Translations under genes and position numbers: made by a program | Shown here: one piece after another, positions 27,506 to 36,058 of the stretch | Layout: each line of letters starts with the position of its first letter | Numbering within the stretch: the stretch's first letter is position 1 | Notes under the pieces: model-generated | Told to the model about the DNA's origin: nothing | Database searches by the model: none | Seen by the model: only the letters and a program-made list of their open reading frames with translations | From: Gammaproteobacteria bacterium | GTDB taxonomy: Bacteria > Pseudomonadota > Gammaproteobacteria > Nitrococcales > Nitrococcaceae | Direction: 5' to 3' | NCBI GenBank assembly: GCA_030433275.1 | Contig: JAUILK010000034.1 | Location: forward strand, 1-36,058 | DNA length: 36,058 nt

Positions 27506-27859
27506 TCAGAACTTCAAGCCCGCTTCGCGGGCCGCCTCAGCAAGCGCCTTGACTCGGCCGTGAAACCTAAACCCAGAACGGTCGAATGCAACTGTGTCAA
27601 CGCCCGCTGCCTGGGCGCGCTCAGCAATCATACGGCCTATCACTTTGGCAGCCTCGATGTTGCCACCACTACGCAGCCCCCCGATAATCGTCTTCTCCAA
27701 AGTGGAAGCTGCGACCAACGTTCGATCAGCCGCCGGCGCAATAATCTGCGCGTAAGTATGCCGCGGCGTGCGATGCACACACAGCCGATAGGCACCAAAT
27801 TCCCGAATCTTGACGCGGGCCCTTCGGGCGCGTCTCTGACGTGCAACCTTCTTGTCCAT
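27506..27859 (-). CDS. rplR: 50S ribosomal protein L18
   Basis: The 117-residue protein begins [17 protein letters not shown] and has [16 protein letters not shown], then [18 protein letters not shown] and [27 protein letters not shown]18 binds 5S rRNA in the central protuberance. The length matches E. coli (117). It follows rplF by 15 bases. Confidence 0.97.
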   Translation of the reverse strand: MDKKVARQRRARRARVKIREFGAYRLCVHRTPRHTYAQIIAPAADRTLVAASTLEKTIIGGLRSGGNIEAAKVIGRMIAERAQAAGVDTVAFDRSGFRFHGRVKALAEAAREAGLKF

Positions 27860-27874
27860 GCCCGCCTCGCTACC

Positions 27875-28408
27875 TTACTTTTTCTTGGCTTCCTTCAACA
27901 CGACCGGCTCATCAGCGTACCGCACACCCTTACCTTTATAAGGCTCTAAAGGCCGCAGACGGCGGATGTTTGCCGCAACTTGGCCGACTCGCTGTTTATC
28001 GATCCCTTTGATCTGGATCTCGGTCTGAGTCGGCGTTTCAACGGCCACCCCTTCCGGCACTGGATAGTCCACTGGAAACGAAAAGCCAAGTGTTAGATTG
28101 AGATTATTACCCTGAGCTTGCGCTCGGTAGCCCACGCCCACCAATTGTAGTTTACGCTCGAATCCCCGACTGACCCCAAGCACCATGTTATGGAGCAGCG
28201 CACGAGTCGTGCCGGCCAACGCCCAGGCATCCTTGCGTTGCTTGTTGGGAGCCAAGCAAAGCTGATCTTTTTCATGGTTGACATCCACCCAGGGATGAAC
28301 CTGATGCTGCAATGCGCCCAATGGGCCCTTGACTTTAAGCAGCCGATCTTCTTGCGCAACACTCACACCGGCGGGAATCGTGATTGGACTCTTAGCGACT
28401 CGGGACAT
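27875..28408 (-). CDS. rplF: 50S ribosomal protein L6
   Basis: The 177-residue protein begins [15 protein letters not shown] and has the two repeated L6 folds. [20 protein letters not shown] links them and [14 protein letters not shown] (here [16 protein letters not shown]) marks the C-terminus. L6 binds helix 97 near the sarcin-ricin loop. It lies 18 bases after rpsH. Confidence 0.97.
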   Translation of the reverse strand: MSRVAKSPITIPAGVSVAQEDRLLKVKGPLGALQHQVHPWVDVNHEKDQLCLAPNKQRKDAWALAGTTRALLHNMVLGVSRGFERKLQLVGVGYRAQAQGNNLNLTLGFSFPVDYPVPEGVAVETPTQTEIQIKGIDKQRVGQVAANIRRLRPLEPYKGKGVRYADEPVVLKEAKKK

Positions 28409-28426
28409 GACAGTTGGATCTCGCGA

Positions 28427-28822
28427 TTAAAATACTACACACAACACTTCGCCGCCTTGACCGGCCGCGCGAGCTGCACGGTCCGTCATGACACCCTGCG
28501 AGGTCGAAATGATGGCGGTGCCAAGCCCGCCCCGGACCGTCGGTAATGTCCGCTTGCCCTCGAACCGCCTGAGGCCTGGCCGACTGACTCGCTGCAATTC
28601 CTCAATTACCGGCTGCCCTTGGTAATAGCGCAGCCGAACGCTCAAGGTCGGTTTTTTCGTGTCGCCGTCGACTCGGAAGTCCTCGATATAGCCCTCCTCT
28701 TTAAGCACACGGCAAATAGACGCCTTTAGCTTAGAGGCGGGCATACTGACTTCAGCCTTTTCTGCTGTCTGGCCATTGCGGATCCGTGTCAACATATCCG
28801 CGATCGGGTCGGTCATACTCAT
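28427..28822 (-). CDS. rpsH: 30S ribosomal protein S8
   Basis: The 131-residue protein begins [18 protein letters not shown], the same start pattern as E. coli S8, and ends with [23 protein letters not shown]8 binds the 16S central domain; in relatives it also represses the spc operon at the rplX-rplE junction, which here is only 9 bases wide. Confidence 0.97.
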   Translation of the reverse strand: MSMTDPIADMLTRIRNGQTAEKAEVSMPASKLKASICRVLKEEGYIEDFRVDGDTKKPTLSVRLRYYQGQPVIEELQRVSRPGLRRFEGKRTLPTVRGGLGTAIISTSQGVMTDRAARAAGQGGEVLCVVF

Positions 28823-28865
28823 GCTGTCGTTACCTGACTCCCAACATCATGGTTATTGCGCGGAC

Positions 28866-29171
28866 CTACCAGCTTGCCTTGACTAGACCGGGAATTTCAC
28901 CGGCCATGGCTGCCTCACGCAGCTTATTGCGCGCCAAGCCAAATTTGCGGTAATAGCCCCGCGGCCGCCCGGTGATATTACAGCGATTCCGCTGCCGCAC
29001 TGGACTCGCATTCCGGGGCAAGCCCTGCAGTTTGATCTGCGCCGTTTGTCGATCCTCGGGGGTGCTGCCGGGATTCCTGATAATCATCTTGAGCGCTAGG
29101 CGCTGCTTGGCGTACCTATGGTAGAGCCGCTCGCGTTTACGTTCGCGCTCAATCAAGGAGACCTTTGCCAT
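28866..29171 (-). CDS. rpsN: 30S ribosomal protein S14
   Basis: The 101-residue protein is the long, zinc-free S14 form. It ends with [26 protein letters not shown]-like sequence and IPGLVKASW, typical of proteobacteria, and lacks the CxxC pairs of the zinc form. It assembles in the 30S head. It lies between rplE and rpsH. Confidence 0.97.
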   Translation of the reverse strand: MAKVSLIERERKRERLYHRYAKQRLALKMIIRNPGSTPEDRQTAQIKLQGLPRNASPVRQRNRCNITGRPRGYYRKFGLARNKLREAAMAGEIPGLVKASW

Positions 29172-29184
29172 AGTCGAGCCTCAC

Positions 29185-29724
29185 TTAACGGCGAAATGGA
29201 AAACTGAAACCTTCAAGTAGACCTTGGGCTTCTGCGTCGGTCTTCGCCGTTGTTGTAAAAGCGATATCCATTCCCCGCGTCGCGTCTACCCGATCATATT
29301 CAATCTCCGGGAAAATAATTTGTTCGCGCACGCCGAGGTTGTAGTTACCACGGCCATCGAAAGCTCGTGGCGAAAATCCGCGAAAGTCACGGATTCGAGG
29401 GGCTGAGACATTAATAAAACGATCAAGAAATTCGTACATCTGTTCCCGGCGCAACGTAACTTTCAAGCCAATCGGCCATCCTTCACGTATCTTGAAACCT
29501 GCCACCGATTTACGTGCATAAGTGATCACCGGTTTCTGGCCAGCAATCAACGCAAGCTCCTTCTCCGCGAACTCGAGCACTTTTTTGTCCCGAACCGCTT
29601 CGCCCAAGCCCATGTTAATGGTGATTTTAACCAGACGTGGCACAGCCATAATGTTGTCATAGCCGAACCGATCCATGAGGCTCTGGATAATTTCACTCCG
29701 GTAAAGCTCTCGCAGCCTTGCCAT
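29185..29724 (-). CDS. rplE: 50S ribosomal protein L5
   Basis: The 179-residue protein has L5 landmarks: [17 protein letters not shown] near the N-terminus, [21 protein letters not shown], then [23 protein letters not shown]5 binds 5S rRNA and contacts P-site tRNA. The length matches E. coli (179). Its start lies 9 bases after rplX. Confidence 0.98.
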   Translation of the reverse strand: MARLRELYRSEIIQSLMDRFGYDNIMAVPRLVKITINMGLGEAVRDKKVLEFAEKELALIAGQKPVITYARKSVAGFKIREGWPIGLKVTLRREQMYEFLDRFINVSAPRIRDFRGFSPRAFDGRGNYNLGVREQIIFPEIEYDRVDATRGMDIAFTTTAKTDAEAQGLLEGFSFPFRR

Positions 29725-29733
29725 CAGGGCACC

Positions 29734-30054
29734 TTACAGTTCAACGATTTCGCTAGTCGACTTAAAATAACGGACTTTACGCCCGTCATCCAAAGTGCGA
29801 ATCCCAACGCGGTCGGCCTTGCCAGTGCCGGGGTTATAGAGCGCCACATTAGACAAATGCAACGGCTTTTCCTGTTCGAGAATACCGCCCGTGCTGCCCG
29901 TGCGCGGATTTCCCTTCTGGTGTTTTTTTACCTTGTTGATGTTGGCAACAACCACCTTGTTCACCTTTGGCAAAACCCGCAAAACCGTCCCGCGTCGCCC
30001 CTTATCCTTGCCGGCAATCACAACGACTTCATCATTTCGCCTGATGCGTCTCAT
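29734..30054 (-). CDS. rplX: 50S ribosomal protein L24
   Basis: The 106-residue protein begins [22 protein letters not shown], the KOW motif of L24, followed by [12 protein letters not shown] and the [17 protein letters not shown] block. L24 initiates 50S assembly and lies at the tunnel exit. A 130-base gap with a hairpin separates it from rplN. Confidence 0.97.
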   Translation of the reverse strand: MRRIRRNDEVVVIAGKDKGRRGTVLRVLPKVNKVVVANINKVKKHQKGNPRTGSTGGILEQEKPLHLSNVALYNPGTGKADRVGIRTLDDGRKVRYFKSTSEIVEL

Positions 30055-30129
30055 TGGCTTGACCTACATATCCGAATATTCGCGCCGCTGCGCCTTATCG
30101 CCCAGAGACAAACAGCGCTCGGGGCCTTG

Positions 30130-30146
30130 AGTGGGGCCACCCCACT
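30130..30146 (-). other. 7-bp hairpin in the rplN-rplX gap
   Basis: AGTGGGG (30130-30136) and CCCCACT (30140-30146) form a perfect 7-bp GC-rich stem with a 3-base loop. Two further T-A pairs outside follow one mismatch. There is no T-run. It sits 38 bases after the rplN stop in a gap that is wider than usual. Confidence 0.45.
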
Positions 30147-30184
30147 AAACAAAGGTGCCTGCCCTGCCCACGCAAGAAACACAG

Positions 30185-30553
30185 TCACAACACTTCCGGT
30201 GCCAGTGAAATAATACGCATGAATCGCTCACTGCGAAGCTCGCGAGTCACTGGACCAAACACTCGCGTCGCAATCGGCTGTAATTGATTGTTCAACAGAA
30301 CGGCCGCATTGCTATCGAAGCGAATGACCGACCCATCTGGGCGGCGCACCCCATGCCGGGTACGAACGACGACAGCATTATATACCTCGCCTTTTTTTAC
30401 CCGCCCACGCGGAATCGCATCTTTAACGCTGACCTTGATGATGTCACCGATTTGGGCATATCGCCGGCGAGACCCGCCCAACACTTTTATACACTGAAGT
30501 CGCCGAGCACCGCTGTTATCGGCTGCATTCAATGTCGTTTGCATTTGAATCAT
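30185..30553 (-). CDS. rplN: 50S ribosomal protein L14
   Basis: The 122-residue protein begins [18 protein letters not shown] and has [24 protein letters not shown] and [11 protein letters not shown] with FGPVTRELR near the end. L14 forms an intersubunit bridge and is the silencing-factor (RsfS) binding site. It opens the spc group 58 bases after rpsQ. Confidence 0.98.
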   Translation of the reverse strand: MIQMQTTLNAADNSGARRLQCIKVLGGSRRRYAQIGDIIKVSVKDAIPRGRVKKGEVYNAVVVRTRHGVRRPDGSVIRFDSNAAVLLNNQLQPIATRVFGPVTRELRSERFMRIISLAPEVL

Positions 30554-30611
30554 GGTGACTTACCCGTTACCCAGAAGCTCGGTCCTTCGAAAAGCGACTC
30601 GTTGAGTCGGT

Positions 30612-30875
30612 TTACTCGGCCGCTCGCTCGATGATTTTCACCAGCCGCCACGATTTAATCTTCGACATCGGCCGACACTCCTCAACTGAAACCCAATCGC
30701 CGAGTTGACAGCGATTGTCTTCATCGTGGGCATGCAGCTTCGTAGTGCGGCGAATGTATTTCCCATACAAGGGGTGGCGGATGAGGCGCTCAACCACAAT
30801 CGTGACTGTTTTGTCCATCCGATTGCTAATCACTCGGCCGTTCACCGTCCGTTTATCTGTTTTCTGTTCAGTCAT
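30612..30875 (-). CDS. rpsQ: 30S ribosomal protein S17
   Basis: The 87-residue protein has the OB-fold S17 pattern: [37 protein letters not shown] and [18 protein letters not shown]. It binds 16S rRNA helices 7 and 11. The start overlaps the rpmC stop by four bases (ATGA). It ends the S10 group. Confidence 0.97.
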   Translation of the reverse strand: MTEQKTDKRTVNGRVISNRMDKTVTIVVERLIRHPLYGKYIRRTTKLHAHDEDNRCQLGDWVSVEECRPMSKIKSWRLVKIIERAAE

Positions 30876-31075
30876 GGTGTACCGCTGGCCCTCGCCTTTT
30901 CATTCTGCACAGTCTTGATGCGCGCAATGTCACGGCGAACCTTTTTCAGCTGATCGGGCCGAGTAAGCTGCCCGCTTGCCTGTTGCATACGTAAATTAAA
31001 CTGCTCTTTGCGGCGCTCGAACAGTTCATTTTGCAACTCGACGCTGGATTTTCCACGCAGTTCGCTCACTTTCAT
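30872..31075 (-). CDS. rpmC: 50S ribosomal protein L29
   Basis: The 67-residue helical protein begins [20 protein letters not shown] and has [12 protein letters not shown] and the IARIKTV motif. L29 lies by the tunnel exit and helps form the site for trigger factor. It overlaps rplP upstream and rpsQ downstream by ATGA at both ends. Confidence 0.97.
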   Translation of the reverse strand: MKVSELRGKSSVELQNELFERRKEQFNLRMQQASGQLTRPDQLKKVRRDIARIKTVQNEKARASGTP

Positions 31076-31488
31076 CCCAACACCGCCCGCTGAACAAACG
31101 CAGTTTGCACCGGCAATTTCGCAGCCGCGCGCCGAAACGCCTCACGCGCCACGCTTTCACTTACGCCTTCGATTTCATAGAGCACACGGCCCGGCCGAAT
31201 CGGGCACGCCCAATGATCGACGTTACCCTTGCCTTTGCCCTGCCGAACTTCAAGCGGCTTAGAAGTAATCGGTTTATCCGGGAATATTCGAATCCATATC
31301 TTCCCACCACGTCTCACATGACGATTGATCGCACGCCGTGCTGCCTCGATCTGGCGCGCAGTAATCGGCCCTCGAGTCAGCGCTTTGAGCCCGAATTCGC
31401 CAAACGCGACCGTATCGCCGCGCATCGCCATACCCCTGTTACGGCCTTTCTGCTGCTTGCGAAATTTCGTTCGCTTGGGCTGTAACAT
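31072..31488 (-). CDS. rplP: 50S ribosomal protein L16
   Basis: The 138-residue protein begins [19 protein letters not shown] and has [22 protein letters not shown] and the [19 protein letters not shown] stretch. The Arg in that region is the site hydroxylated by YcfD in some relatives. L16 lies near the A-site tRNA elbow. It starts 22 bases after rpsC. Confidence 0.98.
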   Translation of the reverse strand: MLQPKRTKFRKQQKGRNRGMAMRGDTVAFGEFGLKALTRGPITARQIEAARRAINRHVRRGGKIWIRIFPDKPITSKPLEVRQGKGKGNVDHWACPIRPGRVLYEIEGVSESVAREAFRRAAAKLPVQTAFVQRAVLG

Positions 31489-31510
31489 ACAATTCTTACC
31501 TCAAATTCAG

Positions 31511-32185
31511 CTAACTGACACGCGCCTTGCGGGATGCCGAGCCGGACACACTATCTGTATCCAAGATTTCACCCTTGAAGATCCACACCTTAACCCCGAT
31601 AACACCATAAGTGGTCTTCGCATGGGCCAAGCCATAATCGATATCAGCCCTCAGGGTATGCAATGGCACACGCCCTTCCCGATACCACTCCGTTCGCGCA
31701 ATCTCGGCACCATTGAGCCGACCAGACACCTGAATTTTGATGCCCTGCCCACCCAAACGCATGGCATTACCAACTGCACGCTTCATGGCCCGACGGAACA
31801 TAATGCGGCGTTCAAGTTGCTGCGCTACGTTTTCGGCCACAAGCTGAGCATCCAGTTCGGGCTTGCGAATCTCCTCAATGTTTACATGCACTGGGATATC
31901 CATCATACGAGCCAATTGGACTCGCAACGACTCAATATCGGCACCTTTTTTACCAATGACAATCCCAGGGCGTGCCGTGTAGATCGTGATCAGGGCATTC
32001 TTTGCAGGACGCTCGATCTTAATCTTGCTGATTGATGCATGCGCAAGCTTACGCTTAATAAAATTGCGGACTTTCAAATCCGTGTTCAGATAATCACCGA
32101 AACTAGCGCTGTCCGCATACCACATTGAGCGCCACTCTTCAGTGACACCGAGACGGAAACCCGTCGGATGTACCTTATGACCCAT
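31511..32185 (-). CDS. rpsC: 30S ribosomal protein S3
   Basis: The 224-residue protein begins [23 protein letters not shown] domain is marked by [16 protein letters not shown], and the C-domain has [21 protein letters not shown]3 lines the mRNA entry tunnel and takes part in helicase activity. It follows rplV by 15 bases. Confidence 0.98.
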   Translation of the reverse strand: MGHKVHPTGFRLGVTEEWRSMWYADSASFGDYLNTDLKVRNFIKRKLAHASISKIKIERPAKNALITIYTARPGIVIGKKGADIESLRVQLARMMDIPVHVNIEEIRKPELDAQLVAENVAQQLERRIMFRRAMKRAVGNAMRLGGQGIKIQVSGRLNGAEIARTEWYREGRVPLHTLRADIDYGLAHAKTTYGVIGVKVWIFKGEILDTDSVSGSASRKARVS

Positions 32186-32200
32186 AGGGGGTTCCTCGAC

Positions 32201-32533
32201 TCATTGCTCCGCCACAGCCACCGTAATATGACTGGTTCGTTTACGAATGCGATTTGCCCGCCCCTTGGCCCGTGGCTGTATTCGCTTGTACATAGGACCC
32301 TCATCAACGAAGACGCGAGCGACGGTCAACTCGTCTATATCGGCGCCTTCATTGTGCTCTGCATTTGCAATTGCGGATTCCAAGATCTTCCGAATGATTC
32401 GCGCTGCTTTTTTCGAGCTGAACTCCAACACCTGCAGCGCCTGCGCAACAGGCAATCCGCGTATTTGGTCCGCCACCAGCCGAGCCTTCTGCGGCGAAAT
32501 TAAGGAGTATCGCAACTTAGCCGCCGTTGCCAT
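32201..32533 (-). CDS. rplV: 50S ribosomal protein L22
   Basis: The 110-residue protein has [22 protein letters not shown] near the start and [26 protein letters not shown], the beta-hairpin that reaches into the exit tunnel and is linked to macrolide resistance. It is coupled to rpsS, with a 3-base gap. Confidence 0.98.
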   Translation of the reverse strand: MATAAKLRYSLISPQKARLVADQIRGLPVAQALQVLEFSSKKAARIIRKILESAIANAEHNEGADIDELTVARVFVDEGPMYKRIQPRAKGRANRIRKRTSHITVAVAEQ

Positions 32534-32536
32534 GGA

Positions 32537-32812
32537 TTACCTCTTGGCTTTTCTATCAGCCGCGTGGCCTCGAAACGTTCGCGTCGAGGCGAACTCGCCA
32601 AGCTTGTGCCCAACCATATTTTCGTTGATCAACACCGGCACGTGCTGGCGCCCGTTGTGAACCGCAATCGTCAGGCCAACCATATCCGGAACGACCATGG
32701 AGCGGCGCGACCATGTCTTAATTGGCCGCTTGCTACGACTCGCGCTCGCCGTCTCCACCTTCTTTAGAAGGTGGGCGTCGATGAATGGACCTTTTTTGAT
32801 CGACCGTGGCAT
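32537..32812 (-). CDS. rpsS: 30S ribosomal protein S19
   Basis: The 91-residue protein begins [20 protein letters not shown] and has [22 protein letters not shown] and [14 protein letters not shown]19 pairs with S13 in the 30S head. AGGTGG lies shortly before the ATG. A 216-base gap separates it from rplB, where a few bases are usual. Confidence 0.98.
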   Translation of the reverse strand: MPRSIKKGPFIDAHLLKKVETASASRSKRPIKTWSRRSMVVPDMVGLTIAVHNGRQHVPVLINENMVGHKLGEFASTRTFRGHAADRKAKR

Positions 32813-32879
32813 GCCTCATCCACCTGTTTTTCCGATACCACGACACAAAATGCGCACATCGATAAACCCCGCTGTCCTA

Positions 32880-32898
32880 TGCCAACAATCTCTTGGCA
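32880..32898 (-). other. 6-bp inverted repeat in the wide rplB-rpsS gap
   Basis: TGCCAA (32880-32885) and TTGGCA (32893-32898) pair around a 7-base loop. The whole gap (32813-33028) holds no coding frame with ribosomal protein features. The TGGCA half-sites resemble a dyad for a regulator, but a simple RNA stem is equally possible. Confidence 0.35.
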
Positions 32899-33028
32899 GA
32901 TACGGACAAGCCCAGAACCGTCGTCTGCGCACCGCATATCTTTAGCGTGCTCATCGCCCCAACCTCAAGTGTGTACACCGACCACGCGAGGCAAGAACTA
33001 TAAATGTGGCGTGTATGTACCCCAAACG

Positions 33029-33853
33029 TTACGACTTGCGACGCCGCACTATAAAACGATCAGTCCGCTTGTTACTGCGGGTTTTATGACCTTTGGTTGG
33101 CACGCCCCAAGGTGTTACCGGATGACGCCCCCCAGAGGTACGCCCTTCCCCACCCCCATGAGGGTGATCAACCGGGTTCATAGCTACACCACGCACCTGC
33201 GGCCGCTTACCACGCCAACGTTGCGCTCCCGCCTTACCCAGCGAGCGTAGCGAATGCTCAGTATTGCCGACCTCGCCGATAGTTGCCTTGCAGTCGGCCA
33301 GCACCCTACGCATTTCCCCGGAACGAAGCCGCAGGGTAGCATAAGCCCCTGCCCGCGCCACAAGCTGAACCGCGGAACCCGCGGCCCGAGCAATTTGCGC
33401 CCCTTTGCCCGGACGCATCTCCACACAATGCACTTGTGTGCCTAGCGGGATATTGCGCAACGGCAAAGCATTACCGAACTTAATGGGCGCATCGGTGCCC
33501 GAAACGATCTGTGCACCGATCTCAAGTCGGCGAGGTGCGATAATATACCGTCGTTCACCATCGCGATAAAGCACTAAAGCAATATTAGCGCTGCGATTCG
33601 GATCGTATTCCAATCGCTCGACACGGCCGATAACGCCGTCTTTGTCACGCCGGAAATCGATTGTCCGGTAGCGTCGCTTATGCCCCCCGCCCCGGTGTCG
33701 CGTCGTAATACGCCCAGCGTTATTACGACCACCTGTCTTGGATAGCTTACGTACGAGCGGGGCATGGGGCTCGCCTTGGTACAGGTTTTTATCCTTAACC
33801 TGCACTGCGAAGCGCCGGCCTGGCGACGTCGGTTTTGCCTTAACCAAAGCCAT
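33029..33853 (-). CDS. rplB: 50S ribosomal protein L2
   Basis: The 274-residue protein has [23 protein letters not shown] and the peptidyl-transferase-proximal [19 protein letters not shown] with the conserved His. The C-terminus [17 protein letters not shown] is typical. L2 is needed for subunit joining. It follows rplW by 27 bases. Confidence 0.98.
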   Translation of the reverse strand: MALVKAKPTSPGRRFAVQVKDKNLYQGEPHAPLVRKLSKTGGRNNAGRITTRHRGGGHKRRYRTIDFRRDKDGVIGRVERLEYDPNRSANIALVLYRDGERRYIIAPRRLEIGAQIVSGTDAPIKFGNALPLRNIPLGTQVHCVEMRPGKGAQIARAAGSAVQLVARAGAYATLRLRSGEMRRVLADCKATIGEVGNTEHSLRSLGKAGAQRWRGKRPQVRGVAMNPVDHPHGGGEGRTSGGRHPVTPWGVPTKGHKTRSNKRTDRFIVRRRKS

Positions 33854-33880
33854 AGTGAATCGTCCTATAGTCTACAGCGC

Positions 33881-34180
33881 TTATTCAGGTGTCCCAAACA
33901 CGTCAATGTCCTGGCCTTCTGCCAAAGAGACATAGGCTTTCTTCCAGTCACTACGCCGACCGCGCAGCCGCCCGAAACCCTTACGTTTGCCTTTCAGGCT
34001 CACCACACGAATACGCTTGACCTGGACCTCAAAGAGGCGCTCGACGGCCTTTTTTATCTCAAGCTTGCTCGCGTCGCGCCCCACTTTGAACACTACCTGG
34101 CCAGCTGACTCACCAAGCATTGTGCTTTTTTCGGAAATATGTGGACCGCGCAAAATTTGATAGACGCGCTCAGGATTCAT
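33881..34180 (-). CDS. rplW: 50S ribosomal protein L23
   Basis: From the ATG at 34180 the protein is 99 residues, starting [20 protein letters not shown]. The start overlaps the rplD stop as ATGA, and matches the family better than the in-frame codon three residues earlier. L23 docks trigger factor and SRP at the tunnel exit. Confidence 0.97.
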   Translation of the reverse strand: MNPERVYQILRGPHISEKSTMLGESAGQVVFKVGRDASKLEIKKAVERLFEVQVKRIRVVSLKGKRKGFGRLRGRRSDWKKAYVSLAEGQDIDVFGTPE

Positions 34181-34782
34181 CCCAGCCACTCCTCCAAGCG
34201 ATGCACCGCATCCACTGTTAACAGCACCTTCTCGCGGCGCAGCAGCGCGACCGGGTTTAAACGATTCGTTTCCAAAACGTCTACTACCGCGAGATTCCGA
34301 GCAGCCAACTGCACATTCTCGCTGGGCTCGTTGCTGACGATCAAAACATCCCCGAGATCGAATTTCTCAAGCTCGTCAATAAGCAGTTTCGTTTTTGGCT
34401 GAGCAACGTCGAAGTGTTCCGTTACACACAGTCGCCCCTGCCGCACAAGCTCCGAGAGAATGGCGCGCAAAGCGCCCCGGTACATCTTGCGGTTTACTTT
34501 CTGGCTATGATCGCGCGGAGTCGCCGCAAAGCTTCGACCACCTCCTCGCCACAGTGGACTGCGAATAGACCCGGCCCGAGCACGGCCCGTTCCCTTCTGG
34601 CGCCATGGCTTGGCACCACCACCCCGCACCGCCGCGCGATTCTTCTGCGCCTTGCTACCGGCACGCCCGCCAGCAAGATAGGCGACTACTACTTGATGGA
34701 TCAGCGGCTCTTTGAACTCGGCACCGAAAGTTCGTTCCGATACTTGGAGCGCACCCGCACCTTCGTTCAGCGGCAACTCCAT
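34177..34782 (-). CDS. rplD: 50S ribosomal protein L4
   Basis: The 201-residue protein has [19 protein letters not shown] and the tunnel-lining loop [23 protein letters not shown]. The length matches E. coli (201). In enterobacteria L4 represses the S10 operon through its leader. The start overlaps the rplC stop as TGATG. Confidence 0.98.
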   Translation of the reverse strand: MELPLNEGAGALQVSERTFGAEFKEPLIHQVVVAYLAGGRAGSKAQKNRAAVRGGGAKPWRQKGTGRARAGSIRSPLWRGGGRSFAATPRDHSQKVNRKMYRGALRAILSELVRQGRLCVTEHFDVAQPKTKLLIDELEKFDLGDVLIVSNEPSENVQLAARNLAVVDVLETNRLNPVALLRREKVLLTVDAVHRLEEWLG

Positions 34783-35441
34783 CAGGTCACCTCCTTGCCA
34801 CGCCGAGTCTTGATCGCCGGCCGAATCATAACGTCAGCCCCCGGGCTACCCGGCACGGCGCCTTTAATGATAAGGAGATTGCGCTCAGTATCTACCCGGA
34901 CGATCTCCAAATTTTGTACTGTACGCCTTACAGAACCCAAATGCCCAGCCATCGCCTTGCCTTTAAACACCCGCCCCGGGTCCTGGTTCTGCCCTATCGA
35001 ACCCGGCGCACGGTGGGAGAGCGAATTACCATGCGTAGCATCCTGAGTCCGGAAATGATGGCGCTTCACCGTGCCAGCAAAGCCTTTCCCCTTAGTTTTA
35101 CTCGTGACATCAACGCGCTGACCGACGACAAACTGATCGACCCGCAATTCATCGTTAGCCGTGGAATCCGCTTCAACAGCGTCAGGTAGACGCAACTCCC
35201 AAAGTCCACGCCCCATCTCCACACCGGCCTTGGCGACATGGCCAGCTTGCGGTTTGTTCACCCGAGACGGGCGACGTGTTCCGGTAGTGACCTGGATCGC
35301 CGAATAACCATCCTTGTCTTCAAGACGACGCTGTGTAACACGATTCGGCACGGCCTCGACGACCGTCACCGGCACCGAAGTCCCATCCTCTGCAAACAGA
35401 CGCGTCATACCACACTTTCGACCGACGATTCCAATTGCCAT
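34782..35441 (-). CDS. rplC: 50S ribosomal protein L3
   Basis: From the ATG at 35441 the protein is 219 residues, beginning [20 protein letters not shown]. It contains [20 protein letters not shown] with the Gln methylated by PrmB in relatives. GAGG lies 9 bases upstream; the frame's earlier ATG at 35456 fits less well. A 170-base gap separates it from rpsJ. Confidence 0.98.
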   Translation of the reverse strand: MAIGIVGRKCGMTRLFAEDGTSVPVTVVEAVPNRVTQRRLEDKDGYSAIQVTTGTRRPSRVNKPQAGHVAKAGVEMGRGLWELRLPDAVEADSTANDELRVDQFVVGQRVDVTSKTKGKGFAGTVKRHHFRTQDATHGNSLSHRAPGSIGQNQDPGRVFKGKAMAGHLGSVRRTVQNLEIVRVDTERNLLIIKGAVPGSPGADVMIRPAIKTRRGKEVT

Positions 35442-35521
35442 CGTCGTTATCCTCACCTTAACGGCAACAGAAATACCTTTGCTTGCATAGCGCAGCAGGC
35501 CTGTTCAAATTGCCTATATGG

Positions 35522-35580
35522 TCAGCTGACACCAAGGTTATCAGCGCCGTTCAGGGCCCGCCCCAGCTGATCGAAACCAA
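35522..35580 (-). other. long-range inverted repeat in the rpsJ-rplC gap
   Basis: TCAGCTGA (35522-35529) and CAGCTGA (35574-35580) can pair over 7 bases across a 44-base GC-rich loop. Each is also palindromic by itself, so pairing in dimers is possible. The gap 35442-35611 codes for nothing recognisable. Its function is unknown; a leader-type control element acting on rplC is one option. Confidence 0.3.
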
Positions 35581-35611
35581 CCAAACAAACCAGGGTAGTT
35601 CCCAAGATAGT

Positions 35612-35926
35612 TCAATACAACTTGATCTGAACTTCTACACCCGCCGCCAGATCAAGCTTCATCAGGGCATCAACAGTCTTATCCGTCGGGTCGACGATGT
35701 CCATAAGACGTTTGTGTGTGCGCATTTCATATTGATCGCGCGCGTCCTTATTGACATGCGGCGAGACCAAAACCGTGAAACGCTCTTTCTTGGTCGGCAA
35801 TGGCACCGGTCCTTTCACCTGGGCACCCGTGCGCTTAGCTGTTTCGACGATTTCCCGTGCCGACTGGTCGATTAGTCGATGATCGAATGCCTTGAGTCGA
35901 ATACGAATACGTTGACTCGTTGCCAT
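35612..35926 (-). CDS. rpsJ: 30S ribosomal protein S10 (NusE)
   Basis: From the ATG at 35926 the protein is 104 residues, with [18 protein letters not shown] and [26 protein letters not shown]10 also acts as NusE in transcription antitermination. GGAG lies 8 bases before this ATG, inside the last codons of tuf. An in-frame GTG three codons earlier overlaps the tuf stop and is less likely. Confidence 0.98.
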   Translation of the reverse strand: MATSQRIRIRLKAFDHRLIDQSAREIVETAKRTGAQVKGPVPLPTKKERFTVLVSPHVNKDARDQYEMRTHKRLMDIVDPTDKTVDALMKLDLAAGVEVQIKLY

Positions 35927-35931
35927 TGCCG

Positions 35932-36058
35932 TCACTCCAGAATTTTGGAGACGACGCCGGCACCGACTGTACGTCCGCCTTCGCGGATGGCAAAGCGCAC
36001 GCCCTCCTCCATCGCGATCGGCGCGATCAGAGTCACCGACATCTTCACGTTGTCACCG
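35932..36058 (-). CDS. tuf: elongation factor Tu, C-terminal end (partial)
   Basis: Only the last ~42 residues are in the window; the gene runs off the right edge. [19 protein letters not shown] and [19 protein letters not shown] are the standard EF-Tu C-terminus (domain III). It stops 5 bases before the rpsJ ATG, so rpsJ is probably co-transcribed with tuf. Confidence 0.96.
   Translation of the reverse strand, partial: GDNVKMSVTLIAPIAMEEGVRFAIREGGRTVGAGVVSKILE

Noticed and set aside
27143-27949. Forward frame of 268 codons
   Set aside because: It is antisense to rpsE, rplR and the end of rplF.
31325-32035. Forward frame of 236 codons
   Set aside because: It lies opposite rplP and rpsC, which are unmistakable.
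1-36058. tRNA, rRNA, CRISPR array, transposase or integrase
   Set aside because: No cloverleaf, regular repeat-spacer pattern or recombinase motif was seen by eye; a covariance search would be more sensitive for small RNAs.

Overview
The window reads as a piece of a gammaproteobacterial chromosome. The evidence is the classical tuf / S10 / spc / alpha ribosomal protein order, an RpoA N-terminus of the gammaproteobacterial type (MQGxxxxFLxPRLV), and the uvrA / MFS exporter / ssb neighbourhood usual in this class. A fused ATP sulfurylase-APS kinase is present; such fusions occur in sulfur chemolithotrophs but also elsewhere, so lifestyle stays open. Every gene except uvrA, plus one doubtful fragment at the left edge, lies on the minus strand, so gene order is described right to left.

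Right part (36058 to 21373): the 3' end of tuf, then rpsJ-rplC-rplD-rplW-rplB-rpsS-rplV-rpsC-rplP-rpmC-rpsQ (S10), rplN-rplX-rplE-rpsN-rpsH-rplF-rplR-rpsE-rpmD-rplO-secY-rpmJ (spc) and rpsM-rpsK-rpsD-rpoA-rplQ (alpha). Order and content are canonical. Several intercistronic gaps are unusually wide (rpsJ-rplC, rplB-rpsS, rplN-rplX, rplO-secY, rpsM-rpsK), and some hold clear inverted repeats.

Middle (21255 to 9090): an S-adenosylmethionine hydrolase (DUF62 family), malate dehydrogenase, uvrA on the plus strand, a YajR-like MFS transporter, the Sat-CysC fusion, AMP nucleosidase, guanine deaminase, adenine deaminase and ssb. Together amn, ade and guaD form a purine-base release and deamination set. 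It sits between the MFS gene and ssb, which are often neighbours in relatives.

Left part (8421 to 223): a Ter stress-response locus, terZ-terA-terB-terC-terD, followed on the same strand by four enzymes: a phosphoribosyltransferase with a C-terminal TRSP domain, a HAD phosphatase, a second phosphoribosyltransferase (StiP/PELOTA type) and a CitE-like aldolase. The first three overlap by four bases at each junction, so they are probably translationally coupled. Comparative genomics has predicted that this enzyme set makes an unknown nucleoside-like metabolite linked to Ter proteins. This is the most interesting part of the window. A perfect 14-bp hairpin separates terD from the enzyme genes. 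The ATP-grasp enzyme often found with the set is not in the window.

No tRNA, rRNA, CRISPR array, transposase or integrase was seen. The only stretch over 300 bases without a convincing gene is 8422-9089. It holds a likely ter promoter and a small broken reading frame.
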